The notes beneath the pieces were generated by a model. The model had not been told where the DNA came from and did not search any database. It was given only the letters and a program-made list of their open reading frames with translations. The position numbers were made by a program, and so were the translations under genes. DNA of 9,974 nucleotides from an uncultured bacterium (GTDB taxonomy: Bacteria > Actinomycetota > Coriobacteriia > Coriobacteriales > Coriobacteriaceae), in NCBI GenBank assembly GCA_905214895.1, contig CAJMNP010000025.1, forward strand, positions 1 to 9,974. Direction: 5' to 3'. Shown piece after piece: positions 1 through 6,686 of the stretch. Numbering within the stretch: position 1 is the stretch's first letter; each line of letters begins with the position of its first letter.

Positions 1-694
1 CCGGGAGGCCGGCGAGGGGCGTCGCGAGGGCGCAGGCGACGAGCGCCCACCCGAGGATGGGGTGGCCGCCCCGCCCCCGCCTTCCTGCGCGGCCTCCCCG
101 CAGCGAATCCACGGGCCTCACCCGTGCGGCGCGCACGGCGGCCGCGACGGAGCCGAGCATGCAGGTCGCGACGCTGAGTGCGAAGGAGAGGGCCCACGCG
201 GCCGGGGAGGCGGAGAACGGCGGAGGCGTGAAGGAGCCGAGGCCGCCGCTGAAGCTCTCCGCCGCCATGCCGTCAAACGCGGGGACGAGCAGGGCGGAGA
301 GCGGCACGGACGCGAGGCTCCCCGCGAGCGAGCCGACCGCCGAGGCGATGCCCACGAGCAGCAGGGCGGCGCGCCCCGCCTGCCCCGGCGTGGCGCCCAT
401 GAGCCGCCAGAGCGCGAACGTCGGGCGGCAGCGCTCCACCGTCGCGGCGCCCACCGCCGAGAGCGAGAAGAGGGCAAGCAGTGCCACCTCGGCGTACACG
501 GTGACCGAGACCGCCTGGAACTCGAAGGCGGAGAGCCCCGCCGCGCCGGCGGCCGCGCCGAAGGCTTTCGACGACGTCCAGGCGAACTGGTTCGCGCACA
601 CGCCCACGAGGGCGGAGGTCGCGGCGATCACGAGCACGATCGGGACCCAGCTTGCGAGGTCCTCGCGGAATATCCTGAGCGCGTACCTACCCAC
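1..694 (-). CDS. FtsX/MacB-type ABC transporter permease, partial (3' end outside window)
   Basis: This is the membrane subunit of an ABC exporter; 231 residues are visible before the gene runs off the left edge. I read it from GTG at 694-692, which overlaps the last codons of the upstream ATPase by 8 bases. A purine-rich ribosome binding site (GGAAGGGG) lies about 10 bases upstream on the minus strand. Hydrophobic segments fall at about residues 17-36, 62-86, 109-137 and 166-186, and a further one starts near 213. Two signatures of the FtsX-like permease domain are present: a cytoplasmic RLMGATPGQ loop (97-105) and the post-helix ARVRPVDSLRG motif (190-200). A full member normally carries a second such domain, so much of the gene is probably outside the window. 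The substrate is unknown; relatives move lipoproteins, peptides or antibiotics. The non-ATG start makes it easy to miss. Confidence 0.85.
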   Translation of the reverse strand, partial: MGRYALRIFREDLASWVPIVLVIAATSALVGVCANQFAWTSSKAFGAAAGAAGLSAFEFQAVSVTVYAEVALLALFSLSAVGAATVERCRPTFALWRLMGATPGQAGRAALLLVGIASAVGSLAGSLASVPLSALLVPAFDGMAAESFSGGLGSFTPPPFSASPAAWALSFALSVATCMLGSVAAAVRAARVRPVDSLRGGRAGRRGRGGHPILGWALVACALATPLAGLP

Positions 695-1418
695 GGCCGA
701 TCGCCCCTTCCCGCGTGCCGGCGAGCACCTGCTCGGGCGTGCAGTGGCCGGCCACGCGCGTCACCAGCCCGTCGCGGACGAACGCCACGCGGTCGGCCGT
801 CGCCGCGGCGTCCACGTCGTGCGTGACCATGACCACGGTCGTGCCGGCGTCTGCCATCTCACGCAGGACGCCCAGGACGAGCGCGGTGTTCCTCGTGTCC
901 AGGGCCCCCGTCGGCTCGTCGGCGAAGAGCACCGCCGGGCGGGAGAGCAGGGCGCGCACCAGGGCGGCGCGCTGCTGCTCGCCGCCGGACAGCCCTCCCG
1001 CGGGCGCCTTCGCGCGGTCGGCGAGGCCGAAGCGCCCGAGCAGGTCGCGGAGCCTCCCGCGGTCGACCTTCCCCCGCGCGAGGGCGATCGGCAGGGTCGC
1101 GTTCTCCTCCACCGTGAGGTAGGGGACGAGGTTGTAGCTCTGGAACACGAACGCCGCAGCCTGTCGCAGGAAGCGGGTGCGGACGCCCTCGCCCATGGCG
1201 TACAGGTCGCGGCCCGCGACCAGCACACGACCCTCGTCCGGGGCGTCCAGCCCGCTCATGCAGTACAGGAGGCTCGTCTTGCCCGCCCCCGACGGCCCCA
1301 CGATCGCCGTGAGACCGCCCGCGGCCGCGAGCGAGCAGCCCCTGAGGACCGGGACGCGCTCCTCGCCCGTGTCGGCCCAGCGCTTGACGCCCTCGGCCCT
1401 CACCTCCGCCGCAGCCAT
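687..1418 (-). CDS. ABC transporter ATP-binding protein, MacB/LolD type
   Basis: This is the 243-residue ATPase that would power the overlapping permease. The motifs are complete and in order: Walker A GPSGAGKTS (41-49), Q-loop FQSYNLVPYLT (Q93), signature LSGGEQQR (143-150), Walker B VLFADEPTGALD (163-174) and the switch histidine in VTHD (H200). The FADEPTGALD form and the size are typical of the MacB/LolD/FtsE branch. I chose ATG at 1418-1416 because a strong ribosome binding site, GGGAGG, sits 8 bases upstream (1427-1432); the open frame continues further upstream but without homology. The C-terminal tail after residue 215 is short. Its stop at 689-687 lies inside the permease start region, so translation is probably coupled. 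The plus strand here is also open over a long stretch, which is a by-product of high GC and not a gene. Confidence 0.95.
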   Translation of the reverse strand: MAAAEVRAEGVKRWADTGEERVPVLRGCSLAAAGGLTAIVGPSGAGKTSLLYCMSGLDAPDEGRVLVAGRDLYAMGEGVRTRFLRQAAAFVFQSYNLVPYLTVEENATLPIALARGKVDRGRLRDLLGRFGLADRAKAPAGGLSGGEQQRAALVRALLSRPAVLFADEPTGALDTRNTALVLGVLREMADAGTTVVMVTHDVDAAATADRVAFVRDGLVTRVAGHCTPEQVLAGTREGAIGRG

Positions 1419-1730
1419 GCGCGGCACCTCCCTTCGGGCGGGCGCTCCGCGCCCACCGACTCGTCCGTTCGACGCCACCCATGGAACCACCGCCCGTGCG
1501 CCCCGACGCCGCGCGCCAGTCGGTTGCCATCTCCAGATGGCAGTCTCGGTCTCGGTTCTGGTGCCACCACACCAGCGTGGGTGGGGGATACAGTTGCAAG
1601 TGGAGGTCATAAGCTGCGTCGAGGAAGGAGCCGGAAAATGAATCGCGCCGCATCTCCCTCGATTCTGAGAGCTTCTAGATTACAATGTTAAAAATTTGCA
1701 TTAGATGAAGATCTTTCACATGGAGGCGTG
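1419..1730. promoter_or_regulatory. Divergent intergenic region with an operator-like inverted repeat
   Basis: About 310 bases separate the leftward ABC operon from the rightward AAA ATPase gene, so promoters for both should lie here. The most regular element is a perfect inverted repeat at 1525-1542, TGCCATCT-CC-AGATGGCA (8-bp arms, 2-bp centre). It lies about 107 bases upstream of the ABC start and could be an operator. The last 60 bases before the ATPase gene are distinctly AT-rich. They contain TACAAT at 1681-1686, a possible -10 box, but no convincing -35. I see no RNA gene or further coding region. Confidence 0.4.
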
Positions 1731-3014
1731 ATGATTATCCGTCAAAAGTACCTTGACCAGCTTCTCGCCTTTCGGGATCGAGACCTCGTCAAGGTCGTTA
1801 CGGGGGTTCGTCGTTGCGGGAAGTCGACCCTTCTGGACATGATGCGCGAGCATCTGGCAAGGGAGGGCGTTTCCCGGGAGCGACTTCTCACGTTCAAGAT
1901 GGAGTCCATGGAGTTTGATGGCTTGGATAATCGTGGGCTTTACCAGCTTGTTCGCAAACGGACAGAGGGAATCGTCCATCCCTATCTCTTTTTTGACGAG
2001 CTCCAAGAGATCGAGGGTTGGGAGCGCGCGATTAATTCCCTGCACGTTGACCTTGATTGCGATATGTATATCACGGGGTCCAACGCCTATCTGCTGTCGA
2101 GCGAGCTTGCCACGCTGCTCTCGGGGCGTTATGTGGAGGTCGAGATGCTGCCGCTCGTCTTCTCGGAGTTTCTCGATTTCCAGGGAGCGTCACTGTCCTC
2201 TCGCGCTGCGGCTGGGATGGATGTCTTCGAGTTGCCGGATGGCTCGCTTAGCACGGCGGTTGGCCTGTTTGATCATTATCGTCGCTACGGCGGGCTGCCG
2301 TACCTATCCTTGGGTACGCTAGACGGGGCGGTTCATAAGGCCTATTGCAGGTCACTGTACGAGACGGTCGTCATCCGGGATATTCTCGAGCGCGATCGCA
2401 GGCGTGGCCGCAGGCAGCTCACAAGCCCTGATTTGCTGGAGCGGACATGCCGCTTCCTTGCAGACAATATCGGTAACGAGAATTCTGTCAACAGTATTGC
2501 CGGAGCGTTGCGGGCTGACGGCGTCGAGGCTGCGAACGGTACTGTTGACGCATACATGGGGGCGCTTGATGAGGCGTATCTCTTCTATCCTGTTCGGCGC
2601 TATGACATCAAGGGCAAGGATCTCCTGAAGACGGGGGGAAAGCGTTACATCGTGGACACGGGAATCCGCAACTATCTGCAGGGCTACCGTGATTCCGATC
2701 AGGGGCGTGTTTTTGAGAACATGGTCTATTTGCAACTTCGCTACGAGGGCTTTGAGGTGAGCGTTGGAAAGCTGCGCTCAGGTGAGGTGGACTTTGTAGC
2801 GTCGAGGTCAGACGGGCGTGCGTACATTCAGGTAACCGAGGATATGACTGACTCGGCGACCATGGAGCGTGAGCTCAAGCCGCTGCGCGTCATACGGGAT
2901 GCATATCCGAAATTCGTTATTGCTGCCCGGGGGAGTTATCCAAGGGAGATTGACGGGATTCGTATCTTAGGGGTTGCTGACTTCTTTTTACATGGAAGAC
3001 CGCTGTTAGTGTAG
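1731..3014 (+). CDS. AAA family ATPase with C-terminal DUF4143 domain
   Basis: This is a 427-residue ATP-binding protein of the large AAA/DUF4143 family, whose cellular role is not firmly known. The N-terminal ATPase domain shows Walker A GVRRCGKS (25-32), Walker B YLFFDE (85-90), the TGSN sensor motif (115-118) and the family's LLSGRY (129-134). The C-terminal domain contains FENMVYLQL (328-336), GEVDFV (351-356) and YIQVTE (365-370). These match the acidic-residue pattern of restriction-endonuclease-like folds, but a glutamine stands where active nucleases usually have lysine. The length is normal and the frame is intact. GGAGG at 1722-1726 is 4 bases from ATG at 1731. A GTG at 1728 would add one residue but lies only one base from the ribosome binding site. 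Codon use is less GC-rich than in the ABC operon, which suggests separate acquisition. A second, broken DUF4143 gene lies at 5394-5868. Confidence 0.93.
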   Translation: MIIRQKYLDQLLAFRDRDLVKVVTGVRRCGKSTLLDMMREHLAREGVSRERLLTFKMESMEFDGLDNRGLYQLVRKRTEGIVHPYLFFDELQEIEGWERAINSLHVDLDCDMYITGSNAYLLSSELATLLSGRYVEVEMLPLVFSEFLDFQGASLSSRAAAGMDVFELPDGSLSTAVGLFDHYRRYGGLPYLSLGTLDGAVHKAYCRSLYETVVIRDILERDRRRGRRQLTSPDLLERTCRFLADNIGNENSVNSIAGALRADGVEAANGTVDAYMGALDEAYLFYPVRRYDIKGKDLLKTGGKRYIVDTGIRNYLQGYRDSDQGRVFENMVYLQLRYEGFEVSVGKLRSGEVDFVASRSDGRAYIQVTEDMTDSATMERELKPLRVIRDAYPKFVIAARGSYPREIDGIRILGVADFFLHGRPLLV

Positions 3015-3030
3015 AAGGAGTTCTTCATCC

Positions 3031-3057
3031 ATGTATGTTATTACAATAGTTTATTAA
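3031..3057 (+). CDS. Possible 8-codon minigene (MYVITIVY)
   Basis: A very short frame begins 16 bases after the ATPase stop codon and ends 7 bases before the next gene. Its start is preceded by AAGGAG (3015-3020) at a spacing of 10 bases. This is a better ribosome binding site than the one in front of the membrane protein at 3065. It could be a leader that carries ribosomes to the weak downstream start. It could equally be a chance frame next to a leftover ribosome binding site. Confidence 0.2.
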   Translation: MYVITIVY

Positions 3058-3064
3058 AGAGAAG

Positions 3065-3652
3065 ATGAACGATAGATTATTTCGGGCATTGTTCCTGTCG
3101 GCAGTAGTCTTTGCGTTAATGGCTTCATTTTCATGTCCCCTTTCGATTCTGAGACCATTTTTCGGCCTATTTGTTTCAGCATCTCTTTATTTTGTTCCCG
3201 TATGGTTGCCATCGAAGTTTCAAATTCGCGAACAGCGAGAGACTAAGATAGGAGTCCATCCAATCGCATGGGCAATCTGGCAATCTGGCTACTGCTTTAT
3301 AACAATAATGTATCTTCTGATAATCATAAACACTAGTCACACTGGAATCCCAGTATGGTCATTTGCTTTTCAAGCGGTAGTGGGCAGCGGATATTTAGTT
3401 AGCTATGGAGATAAATTCATTATAGAGAATCGTCTCTCGGATTCGATGCCAAAGGCTCAGTACAACTACGCGCACGCATTAATGCTATTAACGTTACTAT
3501 GCTTATCTTTAATAATGGAATCGGGTCTCTTCCCGGAATCAGCGTTAACCGATACTGTGGCGACATCCCTTGAGTATTCTGAAATTGGCGAAGCGATTGG
3601 CTTGGTGCTTTTAGAGCGAAAGCTACTGAAGAAAACTCATGGCTCAATTTGA
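3065..3652 (+). CDS. Hypothetical multi-pass membrane protein
   Basis: I do not recognise this 195-residue protein. It has about five hydrophobic segments, at roughly residues 5-24, 29-48, 67-88, 97-114 and 136-154. A charged loop lies at 50-66 (KFQIREQRETKIGV), and a polar tail with a basic end (LLERKLLKK) follows the last segment. The DNA is markedly AT-richer than its neighbours and uses many A/T-ending codons, a clear sign of foreign origin. ATG at 3065 is preceded only by a weak AGAGAAG-like site. It follows the AAA/DUF4143 gene by 50 bases on the same strand, with no terminator visible between them, so the two may be co-transcribed. No enzyme motif is visible. The frame is open and compositionally coherent along its length, so I judge it a real gene. 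Confidence 0.7.
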   Translation: MNDRLFRALFLSAVVFALMASFSCPLSILRPFFGLFVSASLYFVPVWLPSKFQIREQRETKIGVHPIAWAIWQSGYCFITIMYLLIIINTSHTGIPVWSFAFQAVVGSGYLVSYGDKFIIENRLSDSMPKAQYNYAHALMLLTLLCLSLIMESGLFPESALTDTVATSLEYSEIGEAIGLVLLERKLLKKTHGSI

Positions 3653-3666
3653 ATGGGATAGAGATT

Positions 3667-3685
3667 CTGAGTTGCCCACACTCAG
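3667..3685 (+). terminator. Weak hairpin downstream of the membrane protein
   Basis: CTGAGT and ACTCAG form a 6-bp stem with a 7-base loop, followed by TTTCAT. It starts 15 bases after the stop codon of the membrane protein gene. The stem is short and the T-run poor, so it may not terminate efficiently. The strong hairpin at 3748-3786 would catch read-through. Confidence 0.25.
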
Positions 3686-3747
3686 TTTCATAATGGTTAC
3701 TCAAGATACTGACGCTTCAGATTGAATGCTTGGGTCCTTTTTAGAAA

Positions 3748-3786
3748 GGCCCCATGGCAACACGGTTGCCATGGGGCCCGTTTTTT
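3748..3786 (+). terminator. Strong Rho-independent terminator, possibly bidirectional
   Basis: A perfect 14-bp stem (3748-3761 with 3765-3778) closes an ACG loop. On the plus strand CG and six T residues follow (3781-3786), which would end transcripts arriving from the AAA ATPase/membrane protein side. On the minus strand the same stem is followed by TTTCTAAAAAGG. It also lies directly behind the minus-strand gene tail that stops at 3799, so it may have originally served that gene. Confidence 0.88.
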
Positions 3787-3798
3787 CAACTGGACGCC

Positions 3799-4001
3799 CT
3801 AGCTCGAGAACGTCACCTCCCCGCCGCCCTGGAGCTGGTCCTCGGGCACCTGCTTGGCGTCGGGCGGCATCTGCCCGGAGTCGGGGCCGCCGCCGACGGA
3901 CTGGGAGTCGGTCACCTGCCCGCCGTCCGATTCCGCAGCGCCCCGGCTCGTGATGAGCCAGCCCGCGGCGACGCCGCCCGCGACCAGCGCCTGTTTGCAT
4001 T
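3799..4001 (-). pseudogene. C-terminal remnant of an unknown protein, cut by an IS end
   Basis: The minus-strand frame ending at 3801-3799 encodes about 65 residues. It has a basic stretch, then a short hydrophobic segment (ALVAGGVAAGWLIT), then a Gly/Gln/Pro-rich acidic tail ending GGGEVTFSS. This looks like a membrane-anchored or exported protein end. The stop is followed at once by a good hairpin in the minus direction (3786-3748), which supports a genuine gene end. No ribosome binding site or plausible native start is seen. The frame continues to an ATG at 4026, but those codons fall in the presumed insertion-sequence terminus. I infer that the insertion removed the gene's 5' part. The protein family is not recognised. 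It could also be a complete small protein with a new start. Confidence 0.45.
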
Positions 4002-4268
4002 TGAGCCCTGTCGAAACCGTGGACACCTGATAATTTGGACGGCAGAGGAACCTGCCCCGTAGGAGGGCGTGGCCATGGGAGCCGAGCCTGGGACCAAGTA
4101 CGAGTAGTTCCCCAAGGACTACCGGGACGAGACGGCCGACTACGTCATCGCGGCGGGGCGGCCCGTCAGGGAGGTCGCCCGAGAGCTCGGCATGGCGGGG
4201 AGCACCCTGGGCGACTGGGTGAGGAGGAGGCGCGAGCTCTCCGGCGGCGGGCCCGCGGCCGCCCCGCC
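4002..4268 (+). mobile_element. IS3-family insertion sequence remnant (left end and orfA start)
   Basis: The fragment begins near TG at 4002 (or 4009) and contains a presumed terminal region, a ribosome binding site AGGAGG (4061-4066) and the start of an orfA transposase gene at 4075. It stops abruptly where sequence of an ABC-2 permease begins, at about 4266-4272. The rest of the element (end of orfA, orfB and right terminus) is absent from the window. The exact left boundary is inferred from the TG dinucleotide and the break in the neighbouring gene; no second terminus is available to confirm an inverted repeat or target duplication. Confidence 0.65.
4075..4268 (+). pseudogene. IS3-type transposase OrfA, N-terminal fragment with internal stop
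   Basis: OrfA is the DNA-binding half of IS3-family transposases. ATG at 4075 has a good ribosome binding site 8 bases upstream. After 10 codons (ending KYE) there is an in-frame TAG at 4105-4107. The frame then continues FPKDYRDETADYVIAAGRP, followed by VREVARELGMAGSTLGDWV and a basic RRRREL stretch. This reproduces the OrfA pattern of an acidic first helix followed by a helix-turn-helix with the typical EVARELG...STL..WV motif. About 65 codons remain of a normal length near 90-100. Both the nonsense codon and the 3' truncation make it inactive. Confidence 0.72.
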
Positions 4269-4862
4269 GTCCTCGCCAGCATGTGCCTCATGATGGGTGC
4301 GATTGGCTCCTCCGTCTACGACGACCAGAACGGATGGGGCTCTTATCGCCTCACCCTTCCCGTCTCGAAGCGCGACGTCGTCCTGAGCCGCTACGCCGCC
4401 ATCGCGACGCTCGGCCTCATCGGCTCGGCGGTCGGATTCGCCGCATCGCTTGCGGTCATGGGGCTCGCGTCCGCCGTGGAGCTGCCGGGATGCCTCTCCG
4501 AGCTCCTCGCGTTCAGCGGGGAGAGGGTCGCCGGCATGGCCTTCGCCACCGCAGTCTGCTGCTTGATCGGCTCCGCCGTCGCGTCCGTCGTGACGCCGGT
4601 GTACTTCAAGTTCGGCCAGACCAAGGCGACCCAGCTCCTGCCAACCGTCACCGTCGGCCTGTTCGTGGTCGCCCCCATGCTCCTCGGGAACTCGGGGATT
4701 CTCGGAGGCGGCGCGCTCGGGCTCGTGGCGGACCTCCTCGCGTCCGTCGAGACCCCCGTTGGGTTCGCGGCCTCGATGGCGGCGCTGCTCGCGGCCTCGC
4801 TTCTGATGCTGGCCGCCTCCGCCGTCGTCTCTCTCGGGCTGTACGGAAGGCGCGAACTGTAG
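4269..4862 (+). pseudogene. ABC-2 type transporter permease, N-terminally truncated
   Basis: This frame gives 197 residues of a small ABC-2 permease of the ABC2_membrane_5 type. The hallmark near its start is an acidic and aromatic stretch, SSVYDDQNGWGSYRLTLPVS, followed by KRDVVLSRY; family members have a similar Y-D-E-x-x-x-W-x-x-Y-x-x-x-x-P-V-S region. Four hydrophobic blocks follow, ending in the basic LYGRREL terminus, so the 3' end is intact. Relatives carry roughly 50-60 more N-terminal residues, including the first transmembrane helix. Here these are replaced by the IS3-type fragment, in a different frame. ATG codons at 4281 and 4290 could start a shortened protein, but neither has a ribosome binding site. 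The partner ATPase gene is missing. It is probably non-functional. Confidence 0.72.
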
Positions 4863-5262
4863 GCCGAGCCGCCAGCCGACGCCCCGGCGCGGGCCCGCTT
4901 TGCCACGATGCGGGAGCCGCCCCGGCGGCGGGCGGTTGACGATGTGTTTACAATTGCGGCCTATATTCGGGCAGAAGGATGCGATTCGGCGGATTAAGGC
5001 CAGTTGGAAGAGGGGGGGGCGTGGGCCGGAAGGGCGCGTCGCCCGTGCTGCTTTGCGTCGAATCCGGAACGGGCGGGGGAGACGCACCGATCTCCCTTTC
5101 CAGCCCGACGGACGATGTGCGGGACGGGACGATACTCGATGCCTCGTGGACAACAAGCGTTTCTGAGTTCAGATTCACTGATTTTTAGTGCGCAAAAGCG
5201 CTCTTTATTGACGGTCGCGCTCTCCTTTAGCGCGGTGAACGTTTATTGGACGGGGCGAGGGC
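4863..5262. other. Gene-poor GC-rich stretch
   Basis: I find no convincing gene in these 400 bases; the open frames on both strands have no recognisable product. TTGACG at 4936-4941 and TATATT at 4962-4967 look like promoter boxes, but their 20-base spacing is too long for a normal promoter. Near 5189-5206 there is a short GCGC-AAAA-GCGC hairpin. The sequence TTTATTG(G)ACGG occurs twice, at about 5206 and 5242, in front of the short frame at 5263, and may be a repeated binding site or a promoter element. Confidence 0.4.
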
Positions 5263-5390
5263 ATGCGCGGCGAGGAGCTTTTCACGCTCGAGGCGGCGGC
5301 ATACGTGTTCCTGCAGGAGGCCTGCCGCGGCCGTCTGGCGGCGGAGGGCGCCATGCGGGTCCTGTCCAGGTGCGTGCTGGACACTTGCGT
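5263..5390 (+). pseudogene. Possible 5' remnant of an unknown gene
   Basis: From ATG at 5263 a frame of about 43 codons runs to the point where the reversed DUF4143 fragment begins. It reads MRGEELFTLEAAAYVFLQEA and continues CRGRLAAEGAMRVLSRCVLD. It looks like a coding sequence because nearly every third position is G or C and because it is rich in Ala, Leu and Glu in a helical pattern. A purine-rich GGGGCGAGGG lies just upstream. The frame remains open to 5580, but the later codons are antisense to the DUF4143 sequence and so are not native. The family is not recognised; it could be chance in this GC-rich setting. Confidence 0.3.
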
Positions 5391-5393
5391 CGC

Positions 5394-5868
5394 TCAGCTC
5401 CAGCCTTTGAGCAACCAGTCCACCAGGTTCTCGATGCGCACGCCTTGCTCGGTGGTGCCGAGCCGCAGGCGATCGGTGGTGAGCACCAGCTTGGGGAAGG
5501 CATCGTTTACGAGGGAAAAAGGCGCCAGTTCGCGCTCGTATGTCTCGGGGCTTGCAAGCGTTTCGGTCACCTGGATGTAGAGGCGCTCGTCGTGCTTGTC
5601 GGCCACGAAGTCTACCTCGCCTTTAAGCAGTGCGCCCACGGTCACGTTGTAGCCACGGCGCACGAGCTCGTTGAATACCACGCACTCGAGCTGAGCGCCC
5701 AGGCCCTTTGGGGCATAGTTGCTAGCTAGATTGCGCAAGCCGGTGTCGATGGGATAGAACTTGCGCTGGGGTCTAAGCACCTGCTTGCCGGCGATGCCGT
5801 TCTGTTCGCATTCGCTCAGGATGTAGGCGCTTTCGAGGGCTTTGAGGTAGTTCTCGACCGTCTTGTCG
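5394..5868 (-). pseudogene. DUF4143 ATPase, C-terminal fragment
   Basis: This minus-strand frame carries about 157 residues from KTVENYLKALESAYIL to the stop at 5396-5394. It corresponds to the last third of an AAA/DUF4143 protein. It aligns with the intact gene at 1731-3014 at KFYPIDTGLRN (compare KRYIVDTGIRN), FNELVRRGYNVTVGALLKGE (compare YLQLRYEGFEVSVGKLRSGE) and RLYIQVTE (compare RAYIQVTE). It is a diverged paralogue, not a copy. The whole ATPase domain with Walker A and B is missing. The frame stays open on the minus strand to 6692, but beyond about 5868 it is simply the antisense of guaA. No start codon or ribosome binding site serves it. Confidence 0.85.
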
Positions 5869-6686
5869 CGGCGCTCCTCATCAGGGCCATCGGCAAGCAG
5901 CTCATTTGCGTGCACGTGAACCACGGCCTTATGCGCAAGGGCGAGAGCGAGCAGGTCGTCGACGTCTTTAAGAACCAGATGGATGCGAATCTGGTCTACG
6001 TGGACGCGACCGACCGCTTCCTCGACAAGCTCGTCGACGTCGCCGAGCCCGAGGCCAAGCGTAAGATTATCGGCGCCGAGTTCATTCGCGTGTTTGAGGA
6101 AGAGGCCCGAAAGGTGGGCGATGAGGTCAGCTTCCTCGCTCAGGGCACCATCTATCCCGACATCCTGGAGTCGCAGGACGGCGTGAAGGCCCATCACAAC
6201 GTGGGCGGTCTGCCCGAGGACCTGCAGTTTGAGCTCTGCGAGCCCGTTAAGCTGCTGTACAAGGACGAGGTGCGCGTCGTGGGCCGCGAACTCGGTCTGC
6301 CCGAGAACATGGTTGAGCGCCAGCCGTTCCCCGGCCCCGGCCTGGGTGTCCGCTGCCTCGGTGTCATCACCCGCGACCGTCTTGAGGCGCTGCGCGAGGC
6401 CGACGCCATCGTGCGTGAGGAGATCGACAAGGCCGGCTTGACCATTTGGCAGTACTTTGCCGTCGTGCCCGATTTCCGCGCCACCGGCGTGCGCGAGGGC
6501 AAGCGCGCCTACGACTGGCCCTGCATCATCCGCTGCATCAACACCGTCGATGTCATGACCGCCGAGGTGCCCGAGCTCGACTGGGCGCTGCTCAAGCGCA
6601 TCACCGCCCGCGTTACCGCCGAAGTCCCCGGCATCTGCCGCGTTTGCTACGACCTGACCCCCAAGCCCGTCGGCACGGTGGAGTGG
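5862..6686 (+). pseudogene. guaA: GMP synthase (glutamine-hydrolysing), C-terminal fragment
   Basis: GuaA converts XMP to GMP using ATP and glutamine. This fragment begins immediately after the position of the ATP-binding SGGVDS loop, with LVAALLIRAIGKQLICVHVN, then HGLMRKGESEQVVDVF. It includes the conserved dimerisation-domain stretches GTIYPD, SHN-like AHHNVGGLP, RQPFPGPGLGVRCLG and KRITARVTAEVPGICRVCYD, and runs to PKPVGTVEW. In E. coli numbering this is roughly residues 242-524 of 525. The glutamine amidotransferase domain and the PP-loop are absent, so it cannot be a working synthase. After Trp at 6684-6686 the frame reads KQTTSSEALF and on to a stop at 6750-6752, which is not GuaA sequence. 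A GTG at 5910 could start a product, but no ribosome binding site precedes it. A functional guaA is presumably elsewhere in the genome. Confidence 0.9.

Noticed and set aside
57..1691. A 544-codon open frame on the plus strand across the ABC operon
   Set aside because: It is antisense to a permease and an ATPase with complete motifs; the translation is a low-complexity Pro/Arg/Ala-rich product of high GC with no domain.
1659..3156. The 12-mer TCGATTCTGAGA occurring at about 1659 and 3144
   Set aside because: A few repeated 12-mers are expected by chance in 10 kb, and the flanks do not match.
4035..4862. One continuous 275-residue plus-strand permease starting at 4035
   Set aside because: The first 75 or so codons run out of frame through the transposase fragment and give a basic, low-complexity stretch; the genuine permease sequence starts near 4269.
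4140..5156. A 338-codon minus-strand frame over the ABC-2 permease
   Set aside because: It is antisense to recognisable permease sequence and is rich in Gly/Arg/Glu with no motif, which is a GC artefact.
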